A stretch of 64,000 bases of DNA from Merdibacter sp965119685 (GCA_965119685.1 OZ221971.1:124001-188000); one strand, 5' to 3'. Counted from the stretch's first letter, positions 27,101 through 36,135 are shown. Notes: a model not told the origin generated them from the letters alone. Numbers and translations are program-made.

Positions 27101-27964
27101 TTATTCCTTTGCCATTTCATCCCCCCTTTTAGATTCCTCTGCAATCTTTTGTATATGAATTGTCAAATACAGCTGCTCGTCTTCTGTAAGCTCATAAACA
27201 TATTTCTGTCTTATGTATTTTTCTATATACTTTACACACTCGTAACTCTTGGCATAACGCGATTTTATGATAGTAAGCAAATCGTCTTCGTGCCTTTTTA
27301 TGTGCTTGCTCTCTGTAAAAAGCCGCTGCGCAAAAAACTTTAAATGTGTGACAAAACGATAGTAAAATACAGAATCTTCTTGATATACGATATTCATTCT
27401 TAATCGTACGATTGTCAAAATTTCGTGTAAAAGCCTTGCAATATGATATGCCAGCGGTTTTTCTTCGTTAAACTGTGCGTTCACAATATGCAATGCAATA
27501 AATCCTGCCTCATCTTCTCTCAAGGAAATTCGCATTTTTTCCTTTATGATTTGCAAAGCATTCTGCCCAACTTTAAATTCTTCCGGATAAAACCTCTTAA
27601 TATCAAATAGCAGAGGATTGCTAACACTTATTCCTTGCTTGCTTCGTTCGATTGCCAGCGCAATATGGTCAACCAAGCTGATATAAATGATGTCATTCAG
27701 CCTTTTCCCCAAATGAATATTCGCATATTGTATAATCTCATCAGAAATGCTCATATATTCATCGGATAACGTTTTTATCAACTCTTGAAATTTATTTTTT
27801 ATCTCAGTATCTAGACGATAAACTTTCTCAACTTTCGTATCGTCTATATCCTCTCCCACGGTTTTCTTATATGCAATTCCTTTACCTCTCACAATCACTT
27901 CATTTCCATGCAAATCTAAGCAGACAACCGCATTATTATTCAGTATCTTCTGAATCTGCATCAT
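27101..27964 (-). CDS. licT: BglG/LicT family antiterminator (operon 2)
   Basis: The 287-residue antiterminator has an RNA-binding N-terminus (QIQKILNNNAVVCLD) and two PRDs with histidines in LVDHIALA, IALHIVNAQ, FVTHLKFF and LTIHIQKI. It is the first gene of its operon, just after a RAT, terminator and promoter. The start at 27964 follows AAGGAGGTGAGT; the adjacent ATG at 27961 is equally likely. Specificity is probably distinct from the operon 1 copy because the two RAT sequences differ. Confidence 0.94.
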   Translation of the reverse strand: MMQIQKILNNNAVVCLDLHGNEVIVRGKGIAYKKTVGEDIDDTKVEKVYRLDTEIKNKFQELIKTLSDEYMSISDEIIQYANIHLGKRLNDIIYISLVDHIALAIERSKQGISVSNPLLFDIKRFYPEEFKVGQNALQIIKEKMRISLREDEAGFIALHIVNAQFNEEKPLAYHIARLLHEILTIVRLRMNIVYQEDSVFYYRFVTHLKFFAQRLFTESKHIKRHEDDLLTIIKSRYAKSYECVKYIEKYIRQKYVYELTEDEQLYLTIHIQKIAEESKRGDEMAKE

Positions 27965-28060
27965 ACTCACCTCCTTGTTTCTCTGCATTTATATGAAATA
28001 CTCCATATTACTGTAATACTGCATAATACTGTAACATTTAAAGCTTTACCTTTTTCCAAC

Positions 28061-28110
28061 AAAAAAACCTATTTCCCAACACAAAAATATCTTGTATTCG
28101 GTAAATAGGT
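28061..28110 (-). terminator. RAT-controlled leader terminator, bgl operon 2
   Basis: On the minus strand ACCTATTTACC pairs with GGGAAATAGGT (one mismatch) and is followed by seven T. Its 5' arm overlaps the end of the RAT. Confidence 0.85.
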
Positions 28111-28133
28111 CTAGCTTGTATAATAACAATCAC
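28108..28133 (-). promoter_or_regulatory. RAT, bgl operon 2
   Basis: The minus strand reads GTGATTGTTATTATACAAGCTAGACC, a recognisable but diverged RAT that ends in the 5' arm of the terminator. Confidence 0.65.
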
Positions 28134-28157
28134 TATCCAGTTTATCTTTACGTTATC

Positions 28158-28186
28158 ATCATAGCATTTATCATAAAGCGTGTCAA
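28158..28186 (-). promoter_or_regulatory. Sigma-A promoter of bgl operon 2
   Basis: The minus strand has TTGACA, 17 bp and TATGAT, 25 bp upstream of the RAT. Confidence 0.85.
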
Positions 28187-28273
28187 CTTGTATTTTCAGC
28201 AGATCTAATCAACTATTTTAACATGAAATTTATCAAAAATATGTTTTTAACGAACACGCGATTTCTTTAAAAT

Positions 28274-28774
28274 TTAAAGCTTGATCATGCTGCTATTGGA
28301 TGGAATAAAACGAAAAACTTCAGGAGGGTTCTGTGTCCATAGTCGCAAAATGTCCAGTTGATGACGATCTAAAGCACTTCGACAGTTTGTCATAGCGCAG
28401 AAATCACGCTTGAAATCTTTTGTGCTCCTGCTATGCGTCAGCTCCGTAATGCTGCGTAGATCCGTACAGCGTACCAGTTCATCTTCCAGATTCATCACCT
28501 GCGGCAGAAAGACAAGTTTTGTTTTGCTGCAATAGGTGCTGACAAGCTGAATATTCCTTTTTAAGAAATCTGTAATAGGAACATCCGTATCGAACACAAA
28601 TACAACCGTGGTACCGGTCTGTATAGTAACAAGCTGTGAGCGGGGAAGCACATTTCCTATCACATTGAAAATCTTTACTCTGCCGGGCATAATTTTCTGC
28701 GGTCTTTCTTTAAGGGCAGCCAAAAGGGTCGCTTCACATTTCCCTTCTACAAAATAGATGCAGTTAGTTTTCAA
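28274..28774 (-). CDS. Short TOPRIM-like protein, partner of the AAA15-like ATPase
   Basis: The roughly 166-residue protein begins LKTNCIYFVEGKCEATLL, with the TOPRIM-type glutamate in FVEGKCE, and has a DxD in VFVFDTDV near residue 59. A further acidic stretch (NLEDELVR) follows. This order resembles TOPRIM nuclease-like effectors such as AriB, OLD or RloB, but it is much shorter than AriB. The start is probably the TTG at 28774, which has GGGGTGG upstream and overlaps the ATPase gene by 11 bp; 28813 is an alternative in-frame start. Tight coupling implies a joint function. Nuclease activity is inference. Confidence 0.6.
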   Translation of the reverse strand: MKTNCIYFVEGKCEATLLAALKERPQKIMPGRVKIFNVIGNVLPRSQLVTIQTGTTVVFVFDTDVPITDFLKRNIQLVSTYCSKTKLVFLPQVMNLEDELVRCTDLRSITELTHSRSTKDFKRDFCAMTNCRSALDRHQLDILRLWTQNPPEVFRFIPSNSSMIKL

Positions 28775-29870
28775 CAGACCACCCCTTTCCCAGCATATCA
28801 AGCAGAGAATCATCCGGCAGAGAGGAAAACATATCGTTCTCTAGCGCGCAGCGAACCGAATCGGTATTCCGTTTTAAAATATCTGAGGCGTACATGACAG
28901 AAACATGATATTCATCATCAACCGCCGTTTTTCGCAAGAATGCAAAGGCGTGTTTCGGCAGGTTCAAATCTAACATATCAGTATTATGGGTCGTAAAAAT
29001 AAGCTGCTCATTTTCCTTTAGATGATCCAGCATGATTCCGAAAATTCTTTTCTCGATATCCGTCTGTATATAAGAAAAATGCTCATCACAATAATAAAAG
29101 GTATTAGGACCGGAAAGCATAGCGGCCAGAAAAACAGCCACATCGACGCCTTCCGCCGTACCGCTGGAAAGGACTTCCCGGTTGAGGAGCTTACCGTCCT
29201 GAATAATGATTTCCGTACCTTTCCGCCGGATGATAAACGAATCACGCAGATCCTTTGATACCGATACATCCGTTAAAGTAGGATCAAGTGTTCCGATCAC
29301 AGCCCTTAAAGTTCGCAATAAGACGTCTTTACGAATCCCGGAAATTTTAAGCGTTGGCTCAATTTCCGGATAAGCGAAACGAAAGCTCAGTTCCCCAAAG
29401 CATTTCTTGAGCTTTTTAGGGTCGGCGGCAATGGTTTCGCCTCCCTTTGCCAATCGTTTCGCACATTTTTCATAGGTATCCTTTTCACCGATTTCCGTAT
29501 GAGTGTGATGCAAGGCAATGCTTTCGGACACTCCGTCAATGAATGCCGAAAAGCGGTGTAAAACATAGCCTTCATTGATAAAATCAATTGAGAAAGAGCC
29601 GGTTGCTTTTGGCGCCGCCATCTCAAAAAGAAGAGCTGTATTACCGGAGTTGATAAACTTAAAGATACGCAAGAGCGACTTGCCCAGACTGGTTTTTCCC
29701 GTAGCATTGGCGCCCATGAGAATGACCGCTTTCTTATAACGAAAATTCGGACGTCCGGCAAGATGTTCGTTTTCTATAATAGAATTCACGATTTTTTTGG
29801 GATAGGAGAAATTGATATGGAAATCCCCAAATCCAAAAATGTTGTTTAAAGTCAGATCCATGACGATCAT
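28764..29870 (-). CDS. AAA15/OLD-like ABC-type ATPase, candidate defence sensor
   Basis: The 368-residue SMC/ABC-type ATPase without a coiled-coil insertion of note has Walker A GANATGKTSL near residue 46. Signature-like LSSGTAEGVDV, Walker B FYYCDEHFS and H-loop IFTTHNTDMLD follow. The layout matches AAA15 ATPases such as AriA or RloA-like proteins that work with a small effector encoded next door. The ATG at 29870 has GGAGGT at 7 nt. The locus lies between sugar-PTS genes and metK in a lower-GC island, which suggests transfer. Function is inferred from architecture only. Confidence 0.75.
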   Translation of the reverse strand: MIVMDLTLNNIFGFGDFHINFSYPKKIVNSIIENEHLAGRPNFRYKKAVILMGANATGKTSLGKSLLRIFKFINSGNTALLFEMAAPKATGSFSIDFINEGYVLHRFSAFIDGVSESIALHHTHTEIGEKDTYEKCAKRLAKGGETIAADPKKLKKCFGELSFRFAYPEIEPTLKISGIRKDVLLRTLRAVIGTLDPTLTDVSVSKDLRDSFIIRRKGTEIIIQDGKLLNREVLSSGTAEGVDVAVFLAAMLSGPNTFYYCDEHFSYIQTDIEKRIFGIMLDHLKENEQLIFTTHNTDMLDLNLPKHAFAFLRKTAVDDEYHVSVMYASDILKRNTDSVRCALENDMFSSLPDDSLLDMLGKGWSVEN

Positions 29871-30163
29871 AAGGCACACCTCCGCAAATTATTTCGTTAT
29901 TTACGAAGTAATTATAAAACTCTTGGTGTCTTATTTCAATAGATTTCCGCAAATCACTCATAAGCTTTTCGCGATTTTCCATGATCGCGATTGAACAAAG
30001 CGCTCCATCATAGACGATCTACACACGCGAATGCCAGCAAAGGTGAAGAACAGCAAATTCCCCTTGATCCGTTTCCATCCGTGCGTCGGTTGCTCTTTGT
30101 GGCTGCCGATTACCTCACCGACGATACGTTGTATCCGCACAAACCGCACAAGATAAACAGGCA

Positions 30164-30760
30164 TCATTCAGCGGCGTTTTCCTCTTCCCGCTTCAGCAGT
30201 AGCGCCTCCTTATTCTCCCGCTCCTTCAGCAAGAACGCCGCCCACGGCTGCATCTTTAAGGGCTGCTCACTCCAAGCCCTCAGACTTTCCTCATATTCGC
30301 ACACCCGCCGCTCAATGGCTTCCCTGCCAGCCGCCAGGCCGTTCAAGTGCGCCTGCGCAGTCAAATCATACATCACCATGCCGATGGCATGCGTTTCCAC
30401 ATGCACGCTGCCAAGCCCTTGCCCGATCGCATGCGCCAGCAGACAGACCATTGGATTCGTCTGTTCCTTCGCAATGGCGTGTACCGCCAAGATCGCCGCT
30501 TTCGCCTGCGGCATCTTCACCTCGCCCCGCGCCCATTGCCGACACAGCGCCAACGCCTGTTCCCCTCTTTGCTCCTGAGGCAGATATGCTTGAAGCTCTT
30601 TTACCAGCTTAGCCACCCAGTCCAGGCACCATGCGACGATGACGATATGTGATTGCTCGGCAATCTGCCTGCGCAGCGGCTGCAACAATAAAGAGCGGCG
30701 GTCAAATAAAATCTGACGGTGTCTTCGCGCATTCTCCTGCGCCTGTATCATCCAATCCAT
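30164..30760 (-). CDS. Imm5-like putative immunity protein
   Basis: The 198-residue helical protein has the ARGEVKMPQAKAAILAVHA, LLAHAIGQGLGS and HVETHAIGMVMYDL pattern seen in Imm5-family immunity proteins of polymorphic toxin systems. No cognate toxin gene is next to it, so it looks like an orphan immunity gene. The start has AAAAGGAGGAAG upstream. It lies upstream of the ATPase/TOPRIM pair on the same strand with a 290-bp gap. That gap contains only a short frame overlapping the ATPase gene, which was not accepted. Confidence 0.6.
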   Translation of the reverse strand: MDWMIQAQENARRHRQILFDRRSLLLQPLRRQIAEQSHIVIVAWCLDWVAKLVKELQAYLPQEQRGEQALALCRQWARGEVKMPQAKAAILAVHAIAKEQTNPMVCLLAHAIGQGLGSVHVETHAIGMVMYDLTAQAHLNGLAAGREAIERRVCEYEESLRAWSEQPLKMQPWAAFLLKERENKEALLLKREEENAAE

Positions 30761-30786
30761 TTCATCTCTTCCTCCTTTTCCAAAGA

Positions 30787-30817
30787 CAAAATCTCCCTTT
30801 TCCTTATCAGGGGAGAT
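30787..30817 (-). terminator. Terminator of metK
   Basis: ATCTCCC and GGGAGAT arms are followed on the minus strand by TTTTGT, about 60 bp past the metK stop. Confidence 0.75.
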
Positions 30818-30875
30818 CGTGTTGCCCTCTCATTTCCTTATACGATAAAACCAAAACGCCTTCTTTATAAAGTCC

Positions 30876-31973
30876 TTAAACGTTCAGCTTCTTGACCTTT
30901 TCCCAGCTGAACTGCGGATCGCCGAAGTGTCCGTAGCATGCGGTTTTGGAGTAGATCGGCTTGCGCAGATCCAGTTCCCTGAGAATGTTGCCGACGGAGA
31001 AATCAAAGTTTTTACGGATGATCTCCAGCAGCTCCTCATCGCTTTTCACCCCGGTGCCAAAGGTATCCACACACAGGGAAACAGGTTCGCTCTTGCCGAT
31101 GGCGTAAGCTACCTGCACCTCACAGCGCTCTGCCAGCTGATTCGCCACGATGTTCTTTGCGACATAGCGGCAGTAATAGGCCGCGCTGCGATCAACCTTG
31201 GTCGGATCTTTAGAGGAGAAGCATCCCCCGCCGATGCGTCCCATGCCGCCATACGTATCACAGACGATCTTGCGCCCGGTCGTACCGGAATCACCGAAGC
31301 TGCCGCCCACGACAAAGCTGCCGCTGGGATTGATGAGAAACTTGGTGCGCTCATCGATCAGCTCTTTTTCAATGCAAGGGAGAATGACCTCGTTCATGAC
31401 GAGCGCGCGAATCTCTTCCTGTGTCGCTTCAGGCGCATGCTGTGTGGAGACGACGATGGTGTCGATGCGCTTCATCTTGCCGTTTTGATATTCCACCGAA
31501 ACCTGCGTCTTGCCATCCGGGCGCAGCAGGGTGTTACCGCGGCGCACCTTCGTCAGCTGACGTGCCAGCTTATGCGCATAATAGATCGGCGCCGGCATAT
31601 ATTCGTCGCTTTCATCGCACGCATAGCCAAACATAATTCCCTGATCGCCCGCTCCGACCTCCTGCGCTGAACGGTTGACGGCGTTATGAATCTCGCTGGA
31701 CTGCTTGTTCACCTTTACCATCACCGTATAGGTTTCCTCATAGCCGATCTTGCGGATGACGTCCTTGGCGATCGTCTCATAGTCGATGTGCGCCTTGGTA
31801 TCCGCCTCGCCGTAAATCAGCACGAAATCGTCTTTGATCGTCGCTTCCACCGCCATGTTGGAATACGGATCCTGACGCAGCGCTTCATCCAAAATCGCAT
31901 CCGCGATCGAATCACAGATCTTATCCGGATGTCCTTCCGTAATGCTCTCTGAAGTAAAAATGTAGTCTTTCAT
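30876..31973 (-). CDS. metK: S-adenosylmethionine synthetase
   Basis: The 365-residue enzyme makes SAM from methionine and ATP. Visible are ESITEGHPDK at the N-terminus, the GAGDQGIMFGYA signature and the phosphate-binding loop GGGCFSSKDPTKVDRS. That loop more often reads GGGAFSGKD, so this is a mild variant. It is slightly shorter than the roughly 385-residue E. coli enzyme. A SAM-I riboswitch and terminator precede it, so product feedback at transcription is expected. Confidence 0.96.
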   Translation of the reverse strand: MKDYIFTSESITEGHPDKICDSIADAILDEALRQDPYSNMAVEATIKDDFVLIYGEADTKAHIDYETIAKDVIRKIGYEETYTVMVKVNKQSSEIHNAVNRSAQEVGAGDQGIMFGYACDESDEYMPAPIYYAHKLARQLTKVRRGNTLLRPDGKTQVSVEYQNGKMKRIDTIVVSTQHAPEATQEEIRALVMNEVILPCIEKELIDERTKFLINPSGSFVVGGSFGDSGTTGRKIVCDTYGGMGRIGGGCFSSKDPTKVDRSAAYYCRYVAKNIVANQLAERCEVQVAYAIGKSEPVSLCVDTFGTGVKSDEELLEIIRKNFDFSVGNILRELDLRKPIYSKTACYGHFGDPQFSWEKVKKLNV

Positions 31974-31993
31974 CGTAATCTCCTTCCTTCCAT

Positions 31994-32021
31994 AAAAAAA
32001 TCTTCCCGCGACAGAGAAGAT
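31994..32021 (-). terminator. Expression-platform terminator of the metK riboswitch
   Basis: ATCTTC and GAAGAT arms with a GC-rich loop are followed by seven T on the minus strand, 20 bp before the metK ATG. Its 5' arm ATCTTCTCT can instead pair with AGAGAGAT of the aptamer's 3' P1 strand, forming an antiterminator. Confidence 0.8.
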
Positions 32022-32031
32022 GACATGTTTT

Positions 32032-32133
32032 CTATCTCTCTTATCGCTGTCAGCTGTACCACCTTATAAGCTGTGTCTTACAGGTTGGTGTGGGGTCATG
32101 GAGCTGACTCTCTCGCCCATCTCTTGATAATAG
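32032..32133 (-). ncRNA. SAM-I (S-box) riboswitch aptamer
   Basis: The minus strand contains TTATCAAGAGA at the 5' side, GACCCCACACCAACCTG in the centre and AAGGTGGTAC ending with GATAAGAGAGATAG at the 3' side, which fits the S-box consensus and closes a P1 helix. It is located directly before metK. SAM binding would stabilise P1 and allow the terminator to form. Confidence 0.85.
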
Positions 32134-32298
32134 CAGGTATATTAAAGCACAGATGCTGACAATTTGCAACAGATAAATATCACAATGAGATCATACGGCT
32201 TTGAACAAACGATCTTTCTCCTATTGTACAAATCATCTAAGGACAGGCACCCCTTTCCATAAGTGATCGACAATGCCAAACAAGCCTGCCGTCGAATG

Positions 32299-32339
32299 AA
32301 AAAGAGGACTTCCGATCACATCTGATCAATCCTCTTTTT
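32299..32339 (-). terminator. Terminator of the HAD phosphatase gene, bidirectional shape
   Basis: AAAAAGAGGA and TCCTCTTTTT flank an inner GATCA/TGATC stem, with T-runs in both directions, 32 bp past the stop at 32371. Confidence 0.85.
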
Positions 32340-32370
32340 CTGCTTATGGCACATAGTGAACCGGGTTTCC

Positions 32371-33192
32371 CTACCCTTGCAGCAAATGCCGCTCGAGATA
32401 GTCTCCCACCCCGTTTTCATTATTCGTATAGCGGGTGACATCCTTGCTGACGAGCTTGGTATCCGCAGAACCGTTCACCATGCAAACACCATAGCAGCAC
32501 GCCAGCAAATCGTTGTCGTTGGTCGTATCGCCAAACGCCATCACCTCTCCCAAAGGAATGTCTAACAGCTCGCAGGCCTTGCGCAGTCCGTTGGATTTCG
32601 TGTTGCCGCGATCCATAAATTCAAAAATATTCGGGCGGGTTTTAAAACCCCAGTAATGCGGGGAAGCGTGCGCCTCCACATAAGCCTCCAATTCCGGCAT
32701 CCGCTCCTCGTCGATGCGGCACAGCAGCTTGGGCACATCCTCTTGCCAAAATACCGCAGGGTCTTCAACGATTTCATACGTATCGTTAGGGTTTCGCTTC
32801 ATTGACTCCAGCGTGAATGCGTCCATCTCACTCACCAGATGGTGGCCGTCGGAAAAGATGACGCTGATGCTCAAATCAAAAGGAGCGAGCATTTCCACAA
32901 TCTCCTTGACATACTCCTTTTTCAGCAGCTTTCCCTCATACAGCTTTTGATGCACGCCGTCCCATACCTGTCCGCCGCCTAAACCGATGATGACGTCAAA
33001 ATCAAAGCTCAGCCCCCACTTTGCGGGAAAGGTCTTGGCATCCTCCACCGTTCTGCCGCTGGCCATGCCAAACAGATACCCCTGTGCGTGCAGGCGTTCC
33101 AGCGTCTCCCTTGTCGCATCCATGAGATTTCGCTCATCGTTAACCAAGGTCCCATCATGATCGGCGACGACTAATTGAAACTGTTTTTCCAT
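32371..33192 (-). CDS. Cof-type HAD-IIB phosphatase
   Basis: The 273-residue HAD hydrolase has motif I ADHDGTLV at the N-terminus, motif II ASGRT, and motif IV GDTTNDNDLL near residue 218, with a large cap domain between as in Cof/YidA sugar-phosphate phosphatases. Motif I has His in place of the commoner Leu/Met (DHDGT rather than DLDGT). Start 33192 is chosen for GGAGGAAAG upstream; a 30-residue longer reading is unconserved. The substrate is unknown. Confidence 0.88.
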   Translation of the reverse strand: MEKQFQLVVADHDGTLVNDERNLMDATRETLERLHAQGYLFGMASGRTVEDAKTFPAKWGLSFDFDVIIGLGGGQVWDGVHQKLYEGKLLKKEYVKEIVEMLAPFDLSISVIFSDGHHLVSEMDAFTLESMKRNPNDTYEIVEDPAVFWQEDVPKLLCRIDEERMPELEAYVEAHASPHYWGFKTRPNIFEFMDRGNTKSNGLRKACELLDIPLGEVMAFGDTTNDNDLLACCYGVCMVNGSADTKLVSKDVTRYTNNENGVGDYLERHLLQG

Positions 33193-33305
33193 CTTCCACT
33201 TTCCTCCATTCCCTTTCTCATTCGTTATTTCTGCGATCATTCGCAGACACGCTTCAGCGAATATTGACTTCGCTCTTTGCATCCGGATGATGATTCACCG
33301 TTTTC

Positions 33306-33920
33306 TCAATATCCCAGCTGCTCGCAAATCAGCACCACCTCAATGTCCGCATGCAGCGGCTTTTCCCACAGTATTGACAATGCACGGCAGATGCGCTGCG
33401 GGCTTTGACAGTCATAGCAGCGATCAGCCTTGAGCGCACAGGGCGTATGCACCCCTAAACGGCGCGCATTGAGCGGCGCGGCCACATTGCGGGCACGGTC
33501 AATCGCCCCTGCCAAATCATCGGCAATCTTATTTTCGCCGATGATCAGATACACCTTTTCATGCCCATAGAGGATAGAGGCGACTCGGTTGCAGGTTCCA
33601 TCGATATTCACGATTTCCCCTTTTAATGAAATACCGTTGACAGAGGACAGATAAACCTGCGCACCCGCGGCTTTTTTCCGCAGCGCATCGCTGCTCTCTC
33701 CTTTCGATATGCGATGATGCCAAAATACCTGATTATGTGTATGCAGCCGCTCATACAAGCCCAGCTGTTCCAAGGTAACGCTGCCGCCGAAGCCGACCGT
33801 CTGCGCATCGATCGCCTCATCCAGATAAGCCGCCGCTTCTTCTGCCTTCTCAAAACAGCGCACATGATAACCAAGCGCCAGCAGATTGTTTTGCAGGGTC
33901 GCTAATGACTGTTGCTCCAT
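33306..33920 (-). CDS. LUD-domain (DUF162) protein, lactate-utilisation-like
   Basis: This 204-residue protein of the LutC/YkgG superfamily has TVGFGGSVTLEQLG, the central NIDGTCNRVA and GENKIADDL motifs, and a C-terminal cysteine cluster (TPCALKADRCYDCQSPQRIC). Stand-alone members of this subgroup are common in anaerobic Bacillota and have no proven role. LutA and LutB genes are absent here, so lactate oxidation should not be assumed. The ATG at 33920 has GGAAGG 8 nt upstream. Confidence 0.8.
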   Translation of the reverse strand: MEQQSLATLQNNLLALGYHVRCFEKAEEAAAYLDEAIDAQTVGFGGSVTLEQLGLYERLHTHNQVFWHHRISKGESSDALRKKAAGAQVYLSSVNGISLKGEIVNIDGTCNRVASILYGHEKVYLIIGENKIADDLAGAIDRARNVAAPLNARRLGVHTPCALKADRCYDCQSPQRICRALSILWEKPLHADIEVVLICEQLGY

Positions 33921-34134
33921 ACTTTTCACCTTCCTGTTTGCATCAAAGAAAACCGCTTTCTATCTGATTATAACACGTTTGCGGTTGCTGTGTTTCCCAG
34001 AAACTGCACCTAGATACAATCATACAATCCTGCCAAGCCATCGCTGTCCTCCATTATGTGCAAAGGGCAGCCCCGTGAAACGCATCAACGCAAAAGCGTG
34101 CAAGGAAAGCGGCGGCCAACGGCCTTTCACATGC

Positions 34135-36063
34135 TCACGATTGCTCTCCTTGAACAATCCCCGCTAAACCCACCTGCACCAAGAGCGCCAGATAGTCTTT
34201 CAGCAGAGCCTCACAGGGGATTCCGCTCTCTCCCTCGACGCGCTCGATGATTTCCTCCTCGCTGCGCACGCCGTCGATGGAATAGGCGCACAGCGTCTCA
34301 CAAAGCGGGCGATCAGGGGCATCGGCATGACGTTTCTGATACTCTTTTACCAGTGCCAAGCGCTTTTCATCCTCCAAAAACAGCGAGGCGAGCGATTCAA
34401 TCGGATCATGAAAGCGGCGATACAGCACGCTGCCGCCCACTGCCGGCGTTTCATCCTCACCGCCTGCCAGCAGCTGAATGCGCCGGCATTGCCTTTCGGC
34501 GTCTGCATCTTTGACATATCTTTGCAGATCACGGGCGCACGCCAAGTGAAATTCCCTCAGCACTGTCCGCTGTTTTTTGGCAAATTCCGCAGAGAAGTTC
34601 TGCCTGCGCGCCTGGCGGTTTTTCTCCTCCAGCTGCTTCATCAGGCGGGTACACTGGTGATCGTAAATCGCTTCTGCCATCTCCTTTGTCGGATTGCTCA
34701 GCAGATAAAGCAGGGAAGCGGCGAGCAGGGTGGAGTATTTCAGCACTGTCCTGTCCATTCGCTGCAAGGTATCCGCACTGGTATGATAGCAAAGATCCGG
34801 CATCTGCCCCAGCATGAGCGTCGGCACGCCCACTTGAGGATCGCTTAAGATGAAGTGATCGCTGCCCAGCACGAATTCCTCCTCCTTTGTCAGCACGTGC
34901 TGCAAAAGGATATCCTCCCTGCAATGCGGCTCTCGCTTGATCTCCTCTAGCAGCAGTGAGGCGAGCTCGCCGATGATGGAAGGAGCGGCATAGGGCAGAT
35001 GCGTCAACGTGATCGGACCGGTGAGCCCTTCTTGTTTCGCACCGATCATATCCAAGTTGATACCCGCGATGCAAGCGCTCATATCCTGCTCGTTGATATA
35101 GCAGTAGGTGCCGGTAAACTCCGGAATGAGCAGTACCCGCAGCGTCTTTTCCAGCGGGGCAAGCCTGCCTGCATCGATCGCTCGCTTCAATGCGATCAGC
35201 GTCTCCAAGGCGCCGCTGACGCCGGAGGCGTTGTCGTTGGCACTGGCATACGGGTGACAGAGGTGCGCCGTGATGAGCAGTGTTTCCTCGCTTTTGCCCG
35301 CCAAAGTCGCCTCGACAACCTCGATCTCTCCCGGTTCGATCACCGCATCCACATAGGCGAGCGCTTTCGGGTAAGGAGAGTCGCAAAGCGACTGCGCATA
35401 GCGCTCCTTTTGTAAAGTGCAAAGCTCCTTAAGCTGCAAAGAAAGGCGATGGGAGAGCACAAAGCCAAAGCCGCGGCGCTCTTCCCTATCATAGTCCCAC
35501 CAAAACCCCGTATAATTGCGGGCATCGGGCAAGTCTAAAGGGGAACGGAAATAGTCCGTCTCATTGAGGTAATCGCAGAGAATTCCCACCGCTCCCTTTT
35601 TAAAAGCCCAGCGATATTTTTTCACCTGCTCATGGGCAAACAGCAGTTTTCCCTTGAGATCGACATCCGCATAGCTGCTTTCCTCACTGCCGCGGTCCAT
35701 GTCGACGATCTCCAAGGGCGTATTGCGATAATCACAGGGCAGACTCTGTGTGATGACCTGAATCGGATCTTCCCGATAATCCGCCAGCTTCAGCTGTGCC
35801 GGTTCGATCACCCGACACCAGCCGTCGGCACAATTCCACTGTGGAAACAGGCGATAGCTGCCCGCATAGGTTTTCTCTTTCATCTCATAGGTGCATAAGC
35901 GCGCGTCAATCTGATAGCGGCTAAGCAATGAAATACAATCACAGGCAGCCTGACGATAGCCCTGCGTCGTTTGGATGCGGTGATGGCGGCACACCATCGC
36001 CAAGGTATCCGCCAAGCGCTCCTGACTGATTTCTTGTTTTAAGATCTGTATCACATTCTGCAT
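34135..36063 (-). CDS. M28-like aminopeptidase with DUF4910-type architecture
   Basis: The 642-residue protein has a central zinc-peptidase domain with plausible metal ligands His267 or His270 and Asp277 in HLCHPYASANDNASG, Glu314 in PEFTGT, Asp337 in INLDMIG, and a final His in CYHTSAD near residue 428. An N-terminal domain of about 250 residues and a C-terminal winged-helix-like tail resemble DUF4910 proteins. No signal peptide is seen, so a cytoplasmic peptidase is likely. The gene is monocistronic. Confidence 0.75.
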   Translation of the reverse strand: MQNVIQILKQEISQERLADTLAMVCRHHRIQTTQGYRQAACDCISLLSRYQIDARLCTYEMKEKTYAGSYRLFPQWNCADGWCRVIEPAQLKLADYREDPIQVITQSLPCDYRNTPLEIVDMDRGSEESSYADVDLKGKLLFAHEQVKKYRWAFKKGAVGILCDYLNETDYFRSPLDLPDARNYTGFWWDYDREERRGFGFVLSHRLSLQLKELCTLQKERYAQSLCDSPYPKALAYVDAVIEPGEIEVVEATLAGKSEETLLITAHLCHPYASANDNASGVSGALETLIALKRAIDAGRLAPLEKTLRVLLIPEFTGTYCYINEQDMSACIAGINLDMIGAKQEGLTGPITLTHLPYAAPSIIGELASLLLEEIKREPHCREDILLQHVLTKEEEFVLGSDHFILSDPQVGVPTLMLGQMPDLCYHTSADTLQRMDRTVLKYSTLLAASLLYLLSNPTKEMAEAIYDHQCTRLMKQLEEKNRQARRQNFSAEFAKKQRTVLREFHLACARDLQRYVKDADAERQCRRIQLLAGGEDETPAVGGSVLYRRFHDPIESLASLFLEDEKRLALVKEYQKRHADAPDRPLCETLCAYSIDGVRSEEEIIERVEGESGIPCEALLKDYLALLVQVGLAGIVQGEQS

Positions 36064-36135
36064 ACGATGTCTCCCTTTCTCACTGTCTTCGTTTTCACTT
36101 ATCTCAAATTATACGCTTGCGCCAGGAGATTGTCC

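Noticed and set aside
29734..29982. 82-codon minus-strand frame (MENREKLMSDLRKS...) upstream of the AAA15-like ATPase
   Set aside because: Its second half overlaps the ATPase gene in another frame, and the ATPase has a better start with GGAGGT. A truncated leader gene is possible but unsupported.
30927..31670. 247-codon plus-strand frame opposite metK
   Set aside because: Antisense shadow of metK with no start signals.
34529..35422. 297-codon frame inside the M28-like peptidase gene
   Set aside because: Frameshifted shadow of the peptidase; it is compositionally odd and lacks any recognisable motif.
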